Of a DNA stretch of 6,425 nt, positions 1-4,503 are shown piece after piece. The notes beneath the pieces were generated by a model. The model had not been told where the DNA came from. It saw only the letters and a program-made list of their open reading frames with translations, and did not search any database. The position numbers and the translations under genes were made by a program. Within the stretch, counting starts at the first letter, position 1. The number at the start of each line of letters is the position of its first letter. The stretch is from an uncultured Lachnospiraceae bacterium. Its GTDB lineage: Bacteria; Bacillota; Clostridia; Lachnospirales; Lachnospiraceae. Where the stretch lies: NCBI GenBank assembly GCA_934351705.1, contig CAKRJK010000084.1, positions 1 through 6,425 on the forward strand, given 5' to 3'.

Positions 1-438
1 CTCTGTCAAAACACCTTTTACACCTTTTACATAAGCAGGTACATTCAGGATAACCTGATACAAAGCTAACAAAATCGGGAATGTAATGAGTAACTGCAAA
101 CAACTTCCTGAAGGAGAAACACCGTATTTCTGATAAACAGCCTGTGTTTCCTCTCCCATTTTCTGTTTGGAAGCCGCATCTGTCTTATTTTTATATTTTT
201 TCTGAATAGCCTGAAGTTCCGGCTGCATCTTCTGTGACAATTTTGAGAATTTCTGCTGTTTGATTGTCAGCGGAAGCATACAAAAATAAATAAGCATTGT
301 CAGTATAATAATGGTAAGACCAATATTATTGATTCCAATCTTATTCAGAATAGTATAAATACCATTCATGATCCAACCTAAAAACTTAGCGATTGGTCCA
401 AGTATTTTACCTGAATATTGTGTCAAAATAATATCCAT
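1..438 (-). CDS. yidC: YidC/Oxa1 membrane protein insertase, N-terminal 146 residues (3' end outside window)
   Basis: YidC inserts and folds proteins in the cytoplasmic membrane, alone or with SecYEG. My translation from the ATG at 438-436 reads open to the window edge. Hydrophobic segments lie at about residues 12-31 and 39-59, followed by the family's LPLTIKQQKFSK stretch, a charged cytoplasmic hairpin (about 60-105), the YGVSPSGSCLQLLITFPIL motif (105-123) and the start of another membrane segment. A strong AGGAGG lies six bases upstream of the ATG, and the gap from the yidD stop is only 14 bases, so it is the distal gene of the rpmH operon. No lipobox or cleavable signal is seen, unlike Bacillus SpoIIIJ. 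The groove arginine expected in the first conserved helix (about position 51) is Tyr. The identification is secure; the C-terminal half is not visible. Confidence 0.96.
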   Translation of the reverse strand, partial: MDIILTQYSGKILGPIAKFLGWIMNGIYTILNKIGINNIGLTIIILTMLIYFCMLPLTIKQQKFSKLSQKMQPELQAIQKKYKNKTDAASKQKMGEETQAVYQKYGVSPSGSCLQLLITFPILLALYQVILNVPAYVKGVKGVLTE

Positions 439-452
439 GAAAAACCTCCTCA

Positions 453-662
453 TTATGGAACAGGATCATATCCACCTTTTGAAAAAGGATTACATCTTAA
501 TATTCTCCATACCGTTAAAGCCCCACCTTTGATTGCCCCATGCTTCTCAATCGCCTGTAATCCATAAGTAGAACACGTAGGATAATAAGGACATTTTGTT
601 CTCTTTAACGGAGATAAATATTTTCTATAAAATTTAATTAGACTAATTAAAATTTTTTTCAA
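453..662 (-). CDS. yidD: Membrane protein insertion efficiency factor YidD, TTG start
   Basis: YidD is a small membrane-associated protein linked to YidC-dependent insertion; its exact mechanism is not settled. The 69-residue protein is full length for the family. It has a basic amphipathic N-terminus ([18 protein letters not shown]), the invariant cysteine motif [12 protein letters not shown] (23-34), EKHGAIKGG (39-47) and the C-terminal signature [14 protein letters not shown] (56-69). The start is TTG at 662-660. There is no in-frame ATG or internal Met, and upstream codons run into rnpA, so TTG is the only reasonable start. Its Shine-Dalgarno is weak (AAGATGGAA at best). The start lies 17 bases after the rnpA stop, suggesting translational coupling. 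The stop is 14 bases before yidC. Confidence 0.95.
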   Translation of the reverse strand: MKKILISLIKFYRKYLSPLKRTKCPYYPTCSTYGLQAIEKHGAIKGGALTVWRILRCNPFSKGGYDPVP

Positions 663-679
663 AATGATTCCATCTTCTT

Positions 680-1021
680 TTAATTGTTTTTTGTTATCTT
701 GTGAAGACCTCCAAGATGCAGCAAGGCACTTTCCACCTCATGGAACCCAATCTCTCTTGCTGATGATCTTGCGATGATTACAATGTCCAAACCACTATGG
801 AACACGTCTTCATGTAATCTGTAACTTTCTCTTATTAATCTTGTTAGATGATGTCTTATAACACTATTTCCTACTTTTTTGCTAACTGATATTCCTATAC
901 GATTCTTTTTAGATTCATTTTCCAGAACGTACATGACCAGATACTTATTTGCATAAGATTTTCCTTTTTTATATACATTCTGGAAATCCCTATTTTTTTT
1001 TAACGATTCCGAAAATTCCAT
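680..1021 (-). CDS. rnpA: Ribonuclease P protein component
   Basis: This is the protein subunit of RNase P, which binds the catalytic RNA (not in this window) and helps cleave 5' leaders from pre-tRNAs. At 113 residues it has the usual family length. The N-terminal substrate-cleft part [16 protein letters not shown] (7-22) is typical, as is [14 protein letters not shown] (41-54), which leads into the RNR-motif helix. Here that motif reads [10 protein letters not shown] (56-65) instead of the canonical RNRxKRxxRE, so the second Arg is His and the Lys is Thr. The C-terminal strand and helix (GLDIVIIAR, then ALLHLGGL) are normal. The ATG is preceded by GAGG at 1033-1030, eight bases away. The gene follows rpmH after a 52-base gap that contains a hairpin. 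Confidence 0.96.
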   Translation of the reverse strand: MEFSESLKKNRDFQNVYKKGKSYANKYLVMYVLENESKKNRIGISVSKKVGNSVIRHHLTRLIRESYRLHEDVFHSGLDIVIIARSSAREIGFHEVESALLHLGGLHKITKNN

Positions 1022-1054
1022 CGTCTTTTCCTCAATACTGTTAAAATAAGAAGA

Positions 1055-1075
1055 AAGACCACGAAGCGTGGCCTT
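1055..1075 (-). terminator. rpmH-rnpA intergenic hairpin, probable partial terminator/attenuator
   Basis: Read on the minus strand, AAGGCCACG (1075-1067), loop CTT (1066-1064) and CGTGGTCTT (1063-1055) form a 9-bp stem with one G-T pair and a three-base loop. The transcript then continues into a U-rich but interrupted tract (TCTTCTTATTTT, 1054-1043). The 5' arm begins within the rpmH stop codon. The rnpA Shine-Dalgarno follows at 1033, so this is best read as an attenuator that lets the abundant L34 be made in excess over the RNase P protein, not as a full terminator. It could instead be an RNA stability or processing element. Confidence 0.6.
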
Positions 1076-1208
1076 ATGCTGATAATTTCTTTCTTCCTTT
1101 TAATCTTCTTGCAGCCAATACTTTTCTTCCGCCTGCTGTGCTCATTCTTTTTCTAAAACCGTGAACTTTAGATCTTTGTCTCTTTTTTGGTTGATAAGTC
1201 ATCTTCAT
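1074..1208 (-). CDS. rpmH: 50S ribosomal protein L34 (bL34)
   Basis: L34 is a short, very basic protein of the large ribosomal subunit that contacts 23S rRNA. My reverse-strand translation gives 44 residues, the standard length: [20 protein letters not shown] at the start, then [20 protein letters not shown] and KLSA at the end. [20 protein letters not shown] is the family signature. The start at 1208-1206 was preferred over the Met two codons later because the family normally begins MK-x-T-(F/Y)-QP. An extended Shine-Dalgarno, GAGGAGGTGG, lies just upstream. It is the first gene of the leftward operon, with its own strong promoter. Confidence 0.98.
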   Translation of the reverse strand: MKMTYQPKKRQRSKVHGFRKRMSTAGGRKVLAARRLKGRKKLSA

Positions 1209-1247
1209 AGATATTCCACCTCCTCTATGTTAAAAAACATCATTTCA

Positions 1248-1275
1248 ATTATAACAAAAATGTCTTTTAAGTCAA
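1248..1275 (-). promoter_or_regulatory. Sigma-A promoter of the rpmH-rnpA-yidD-yidC operon
   Basis: On the minus strand, TTGACT (1275-1270) and TATAAT (1253-1248) are separated by 16 bases. The bases TGT directly before the -10 box give an extended -10 element. This is the closest match to consensus in the window, as expected for a ribosomal protein gene. Transcription would start near 1241, giving a leader of roughly 30 bases before rpmH. Confidence 0.85.
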
Positions 1276-1365
1276 GCTATTCTGCGATTTTTTTATAATT
1301 ACATTTTTTACCTACTATATATATAAGGAAGAAACTCTTTTCAACTATATCTAGTAATTTCAAAA

Positions 1366-1419
1366 TGTGGATAATCCGGTTTATAAGATGTGGATAATGG
1401 CAGGATAAAATGTTTATAA
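1366..1419 (-). repeat. Phased DnaA-box array (two perfect boxes plus degenerate ones)
   Basis: Perfect DnaA boxes (TGTGGATAA, the complement of TTATCCACA) are at 1366-1374 and 1389-1397. Three weaker elements share the orientation and the ATAA end: GGTTTATAA at 1378-1386 (three mismatches), GCAGGATAA at 1400-1408 (three) and TGTTTATAA at 1411-1419 (two). Successive starts are 12, 11, 11 and 11 bases apart, about one helical turn, which suits a DnaA filament on one face of the DNA. The two perfect boxes are secure. The degenerate ones rest on the regular spacing. Confidence 0.8.
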
Positions 1420-1440
1420 ATATTTTTTTATGATTTACTG

Positions 1441-1461
1441 TTTTTCCTAAAGCCTTGATTT
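1441..1461 (+). repeat. Origin direct repeat, upstream copy
   Basis: This 21-base element matches 3039-3059 at 18 of 21 positions without gaps. Both begin TTTTTC and end AAAGYCTTGATTT (Y is C here and T in the other copy). Both are followed within 16-23 bases by a TTATTCAC-type DnaA box preceded by AGAGG. No function is known to me. Confidence 0.7.
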
Positions 1462-1472
1462 GTTTAAAGACG

Positions 1473-1513
1473 CATAGAGAGGACTTATTCACATTAGCCT
1501 TATCCCCTCTATG
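1473..1513. repeat. Inverted repeat enclosing a DnaA box
   Basis: The arms CATAGAGAGGA (1473-1483) and TCCCCTCTATG (1503-1513) are complementary at 10 of 11 positions. The 19-base interior holds the plus-oriented DnaA box TTATTCACA (1485-1493, one mismatch to consensus), and a weaker box, TTATCCCCT (1500-1508, two mismatches), overlaps the right arm. It could be a regulator operator, a cruciform or a chance palindrome. It ends 15 bases upstream of the dnaA -35 box. Confidence 0.6.
1485..1493 (+). promoter_or_regulatory. DnaA box (TTATTCACA)
   Basis: This has one mismatch to TTATCCACA and is opposite in orientation to the upstream pair. The identical nine-mer occurs again at 2988 and 3154, so this variant is favoured in this origin. 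Its place upstream of the dnaA promoter fits autoregulation of dnaA by DnaA. Confidence 0.7.
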
Positions 1514-1528
1514 TTGATATTTTTTTCA

Positions 1529-1557
1529 TTGATTATTTGCTTAATATAGTTTATTAT
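1529..1557 (+). promoter_or_regulatory. Probable dnaA promoter
   Basis: TTGATT (1529-1534) and TATTAT (1552-1557) are separated by the optimal 17 bases, matching consensus at four and five of six positions. The implied start near 1564 gives a leader of about 67 bases. DnaA boxes lie just upstream. The surrounding AT-rich sequence offers other weak candidates, so the assignment is a prediction. Confidence 0.6.
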
Positions 1558-1630
1558 AGATAGTAAGTATGGATTTCTATGTCTATCATAAAAATCACTT
1601 CTTAATTATAGAAACTTATGGAGATTTTAA

Positions 1631-2986
1631 ATGGAACAAATTATAGAAAAATGGGAAGAAATTTTACAGACAGTAAAAACAGAACATGAAATTTCAGATA
1701 TTTCATTCAATGCATGGTTAAAACCATTGTCTGTCTTTTCTGTTGACGGAAATAAATTATATATCTTAGTTCCCGATGAGCAGATCGGTCTGAGCTATAT
1801 CACCAAGAAATATTTACTTCCTATCAGAGTTGCAGTTGCAGAGATTACCGGGGTTGAGTATGACATTGAATTTATCTCACCGGAACAGACCAAAAAGTTA
1901 AAACCTTACAAAGCAAAAAGTATCGGAGCAATCGAGGAATCCACACAAAACTTTGGATTAAACCCTAATTACACATTTGATACTTTTGTCGTAGGAAACA
2001 ATAACCGGTTTGCTTATTCTGCTTCCCTTGCAGTTGCGGAATCTCCGGGCGAAATATATAATCCTCTTTTCTTATATGGAGGAGTTGGTCTTGGAAAGAC
2101 TCACTTGATGCATTCCATTGCACATTTTATCAAGACGAACAATCCTGAGATGAACGTCATCTATGTTTCTTCCGAAACATTCACAAATGAAGTCATTGAC
2201 GGTATCCGTAACCGTAATAATTCTTCTATTACAAAGTTTCGTGAAAAATACCGTAATAACGTAGACGTTCTTTTGATCGACGATATTCAGTTTATTATAG
2301 GAAAAGAAAGTACACAGGAAGAATTTTTCCATACCTTCAATGAATTACATATGGCCGGAAAAGCCATTATCATATCTTCCGATAAACCGCCGAAAGATAT
2401 GGAAACATTAGAAGAAAGAATCCGTTCCCGTTTTGAATGGGGACTTATTACCGATATCGGTTCTCCTGATTATGAGACAAGAATGGCAATTCTGCGTCGC
2501 AAAAAAGACATGGAGAATTTTGAATTGAACGATGAAATATTAGATTATATCGCAACCAACGTAAAATCTAATATCCGTGAATTAGAAGGTGCTCTCAACA
2601 AACTGCTGGCATATTCCAACCTGGAACACAAAGAAATCACAATGGAAGTTGCCGTAAAGGAATTACAGAATATCATTTCACCTGATAAACCAAAAGAGAT
2701 CACACCGCAGCTTATTATTGATGTAGTATGTGAACATTACGGAATTACCCTGAATCAGATTGTATCAAAAAGCAGAAGCAGCGACATTGCAAAGCCACGA
2801 CAGATTGCAATGTACCTTTGTAAAAATATGACAAACTCTTCACAGGATTATATCGGTTCTCTGTTAGGTGGACGAGATCATTCCACAATTATCCACGGAA
2901 TCAATAAGATTACAGAAGAGTGCAAAACCAGTGAACAACTCAGAGAACAGATTGAAACCATCAAGAAAAAGATTAATCCAAACTAA
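1631..2986 (+). CDS. dnaA: Chromosomal replication initiator protein DnaA
   Basis: DnaA is the AAA+ ATPase that binds DnaA boxes, opens the origin and recruits the helicase; it also represses its own gene in many bacteria. The 451-residue protein is normal for Firmicutes. Domain I spans about 1-84 (FNAWLKPL at 26-33) and is followed by a short linker. The AAA+ core has Walker A GGVGLGKT (150-157), Walker B VLLIDDIQF (213-221), sensor 1 SSD (249-251), the arginine-finger stretch RIRSRFEWGL (263-272, R267 the likely finger) and sensor 2 NIRELEGALNKL (314-325). Domain IV carries KSRSSDIAKPRQIAMYL (380-396) and the DnaA signature GGRDHSTIIHGINKI (413-427). GGAG at 1620-1623, seven bases before the ATG, supports the start. 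Nothing essential is missing. Confidence 0.99.
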   Translation: MEQIIEKWEEILQTVKTEHEISDISFNAWLKPLSVFSVDGNKLYILVPDEQIGLSYITKKYLLPIRVAVAEITGVEYDIEFISPEQTKKLKPYKAKSIGAIEESTQNFGLNPNYTFDTFVVGNNNRFAYSASLAVAESPGEIYNPLFLYGGVGLGKTHLMHSIAHFIKTNNPEMNVIYVSSETFTNEVIDGIRNRNNSSITKFREKYRNNVDVLLIDDIQFIIGKESTQEEFFHTFNELHMAGKAIIISSDKPPKDMETLEERIRSRFEWGLITDIGSPDYETRMAILRRKKDMENFELNDEILDYIATNVKSNIRELEGALNKLLAYSNLEHKEITMEVAVKELQNIISPDKPKEITPQLIIDVVCEHYGITLNQIVSKSRSSDIAKPRQIAMYLCKNMTNSSQDYIGSLLGGRDHSTIIHGINKITEECKTSEQLREQIETIKKKINPN

Positions 2987-2987
2987 G

Positions 2988-3041
2988 TTATTCACATTTT
3001 ATCCATAGAAAACGGACAAGGTTTTCACATATTTATCCTTT
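2988..3041 (+). repeat. DnaA-box cluster after dnaA
   Basis: TTATTCACA (2988-2996) and TTATCCATA (2999-3007) each have one mismatch to consensus and start 11 bases apart. Weaker matches GTTTTCACA (3021-3029) and TTATCCTTT (3033-3041), each with three mismatches, continue at about one-turn or two-turn steps. The first two are convincing. The last two are tentative. Confidence 0.7.
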
Positions 3042-3059
3042 TTCTGAAAGTCTTGATTT
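3039..3059 (+). repeat. Origin direct repeat, downstream copy
   Basis: This is the partner of 1441-1461, differing at three of 21 bases. It is followed by AGAGG (3071-3075) directly abutting the DnaA-like box at 3076-3084, echoing the layout of the upstream copy. Its TTGATT could be a -35 element, but no good -10 sits at the right distance. Confidence 0.7.
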
Positions 3060-3075
3060 TAAAAGGTTACAGAGG

Positions 3076-3084
3076 TTATTCACT
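3076..3084 (+). promoter_or_regulatory. DnaA box (TTATTCACT), weak
   Basis: This has two mismatches to TTATCCACA and one to the locally favoured TTATTCACA. It is the last box before the A/T-only run, the place where DnaA filaments usually start toward the unwinding element. Confidence 0.5.
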
Positions 3085-3107
3085 TATTAACAGACACTAA
3101 GAATAAT
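3079..3107 (+). promoter_or_regulatory. Possible dnaN promoter
   Basis: TTCACT (3079-3084) and AATAAT (3102-3107) are 17 bases apart, with four and five of six consensus bases. The -35 overlaps the DnaA box at 3076. An alternative is TTAACA (3087-3092) with TTTAAT (3111-3116), 18 bases apart. Neither is strong, and dnaN may also be read through from dnaA. Confidence 0.3.
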
Positions 3108-3109
3108 GC

Positions 3110-3140
3110 TTTTAATTATTAATTATATTATTTATTTTAT
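3110..3140. other. A/T-only tract, candidate DNA unwinding element
   Basis: This is a run of 31 bases without G or C, just after the DnaA boxes of the downstream lobe and before dnaN. It is the best unwinding candidate in the window by position and composition. The upstream lobe's longest comparable run, at 1413-1431, is only 19 bases. The call depends on analogy with Bacillus. Confidence 0.6.
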
Positions 3141-3153
3141 GTGCAGAAGGGAG

Positions 3154-3162
3154 TTATTCACA
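3154..3162 (+). promoter_or_regulatory. DnaA box inside the dnaN translation initiation region
   Basis: TTATTCACA begins immediately after the Shine-Dalgarno AAGGGAG (3147-3153) and ends one base before the ATG at 3164. It is the third exact copy of this nine-mer. In DNA it could be the rightmost origin box. It would not affect translation directly, since DnaA binds duplex DNA. Confidence 0.55.
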
Positions 3163-3163
3163 A

Positions 3164-4276
3164 ATGAAGTTAATTTGTTCTAAAACGAATTTATTACATG
3201 GGGTTAATATTGTTTCAAAAGCAGTTCCAACCAGAACTACAATGGCAATCTTAGAATGTATCTTAATCGATGCTTCTTCTGATGAAATCAAATTGATGGC
3301 AAATGACATGGAACTCGGTATTAAAACTATTATAGAAGGTACGATTGAAGAAAGAGGAATCATTGCTTTGGATGCAAAAATATTCTCCGAAATCGTGCGT
3401 AAACTTCCGGATAGTGATGTAGTGATTGAAACAGATGATTCTTTTAAGACAACCATTACTTGTGAAAAAGCAAAATTCAATATCATCGGAAAATCAGGAG
3501 AAGATTTCTCTTATATTCCTTATATTGAAAAAAATGAACCGATTACGATGTCACAGTTTACCTTAAAGGAAGTCATCAGACAGACGATCTTTTCCATTTC
3601 AGACAATGACAATAACAAATTGATGACAGGTGAATTATTTGAGATAAAAGAAAACCAGTTAAAAGTGGTTTCTCTGGACGGACATCGTATTTCTATCCGC
3701 AATATCCAGTTGAAGGATCATTATGAAGATAAAAAAGTCGTTGTTCCAGGTAAAACGTTACAGGAAGTCAATAAGATTATTCCTGGAACAGCAGAAGAAA
3801 CAGTTAATATTTTCTTATCCGATAATCATATCGTATTTGAATTTGAAAGTACAACCGTAGTATCCAGATTGATCGAAGGAGAATATTTCAGAATCGAGCA
3901 GATGTTATCCTCCGACTACGAGACAAAGATTAAGATCAACAAAAAAGAATTATTAAATTGTATCGATAGAGCAACACTTCTTGTAAAAGAAGGAGATAAA
4001 AAACCAATCATCATGAATGTCACAGACAACAATATGGAATTAAAGATTAATTCCTTTATCGGTTCTATGAATGAAGACATTGATATCGAAAAAGAGGGAA
4101 AAGACATTCTCATTGGCTTCAATCCGAAGTTCTTTATTGACGCACTTCGCGTAATTGATGAGGAAGAGGTTACTCTTTATATGGTAAATCCAAAAGCACC
4201 TTGTTTTATCAGAGATGATAATGACAAATTTATCTATTTGATTTTACCGGTTAATTTTAATAATGCTGCAAATTAG
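3164..4276 (+). CDS. dnaN: DNA polymerase III beta subunit (sliding clamp)
   Basis: DnaN forms the ring-shaped dimer that tethers the replicative polymerase to DNA and serves as a docking platform for repair and replication proteins. At 370 residues it is full length, with the usual three repeated clamp domains. Recognisable stretches are TMAILECILI (26-35), VSLDGHRISIR (169-179), SRLIEGEYFRIEQ (234-246, where many clamps have Tyr-Pro instead of Tyr-Phe) and the C-terminal YLILPV (358-363), which forms part of the hydrophobic pocket for clamp-binding peptides. The tail after LPV is NFNNAAN, longer and less basic than the common R-(L/M) ending. AAGGGAG lies ten bases upstream of the ATG. The gene is 177 bases after dnaA and 17 before yaaA. 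Confidence 0.98.
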   Translation: MKLICSKTNLLHGVNIVSKAVPTRTTMAILECILIDASSDEIKLMANDMELGIKTIIEGTIEERGIIALDAKIFSEIVRKLPDSDVVIETDDSFKTTITCEKAKFNIIGKSGEDFSYIPYIEKNEPITMSQFTLKEVIRQTIFSISDNDNNKLMTGELFEIKENQLKVVSLDGHRISIRNIQLKDHYEDKKVVVPGKTLQEVNKIIPGTAEETVNIFLSDNHIVFEFESTTVVSRLIEGEYFRIEQMLSSDYETKIKINKKELLNCIDRATLLVKEGDKKPIIMNVTDNNMELKINSFIGSMNEDIDIEKEGKDILIGFNPKFFIDALRVIDEEEVTLYMVNPKAPCFIRDDNDKFIYLILPVNFNNAAN

Positions 4277-4293
4277 TAAATTGAGGTTTTTTC

Positions 4294-4503
4294 ATGGAAA
4301 CAATTAAAATAAAAGATGATTTTATCAAACTGGGACAGGCATTAAAACTTGCCGGTCTGGTGGATTCCGGCGTGGATGCCAAGTTTGTCATTCAAGACGG
4401 GCTGGTAGCGGTGAACGGAGAAGTCACCACACAGAGAGGAAAAAAACTTTATCCGGGCGATGAAGTAAGTTTTGAAGGAGAATCATTTCGGGTAGAAGCA
4501 TGA
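4294..4503 (+). CDS. yaaA: S4-domain RNA-binding protein YaaA
   Basis: This is a small protein of 69 residues consisting almost entirely of an S4-type RNA-binding fold: IKLGQALKLAGLVDSGVDAK (11-30), then the strand region VAVNGEVTTQRGKKLYPGDEV (38-58). Proteins of this size and position between dnaN and recF are the YaaA/RlbA family, thought to act on ribosomes or RNA; the precise role is not settled. It is not related to the E. coli YaaA peroxide-stress protein of the same name. GAGG (4283-4286) sits seven bases upstream of the ATG. The TGA stop overlaps the recF start in an ATGA arrangement. Confidence 0.9.
   Translation: METIKIKDDFIKLGQALKLAGLVDSGVDAKFVIQDGLVAVNGEVTTQRGKKLYPGDEVSFEGESFRVEA

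Larger units (their letters stand above)
1209..1630. other. rpmH-dnaA intergenic region: divergent promoters plus upstream lobe of oriC
   Basis: This 422-base stretch carries no credible gene. From left to right it holds the rpmH leader and Shine-Dalgarno, the leftward rpmH promoter (1248-1275), an AT-rich spacer, a phased DnaA-box array (1366-1419), an A/T-only run at 1413-1431, the first copy of an origin direct repeat (1441-1461), an inverted repeat enclosing a plus-oriented box (1473-1513), the dnaA promoter (1529-1557) and the dnaA leader with GGAG at 1620-1623. Position between rpmH and dnaA plus clustered DnaA boxes support origin function, as in Bacillus subtilis, where boxes flank dnaA on both sides. 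Function is inferred from layout; no initiation data can be read from the sequence. Confidence 0.85.
2987..3163. other. dnaA-dnaN intergenic region: downstream lobe of oriC with candidate unwinding element
   Basis: These 177 non-coding bases hold a DnaA-box cluster directly after the dnaA stop (from 2988), the second origin direct repeat (3039-3059), another box (3076-3084), an uninterrupted A/T run (3110-3140), then the dnaN Shine-Dalgarno and a last box (3154-3162). In B. subtilis the unwinding element is in the same dnaA-dnaN gap, next to its box cluster, so by analogy unwinding is predicted here. Being split around dnaA makes this a bipartite origin. Confidence 0.85.

Noticed and set aside
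1277..1492. 71-codon minus-strand open frame upstream of dnaA
   Set aside because: It overlaps the DnaA-box array, palindrome and direct repeat, has no Shine-Dalgarno or recognisable domain, and its composition is what AT-rich non-coding DNA gives.
1554..1570. TAG/TAA-like trinucleotide series resembling DnaA-trios
   Set aside because: The stretch ATAGATAGTAAGTAT is not adjacent to a strong DnaA box and falls at the predicted dnaA transcription start, so the resemblance is too weak to annotate.
2072..2332. 86-codon minus-strand open frame opposite dnaA
   Set aside because: It is antisense to the Walker A and B region of DnaA; no ribosome site or domain.
3154..3486. 110-codon minus-strand open frame opposite dnaN
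   Set aside because: It is antisense to a complete sliding clamp gene; Ser/Ile-rich shadow translation with no supporting signals.
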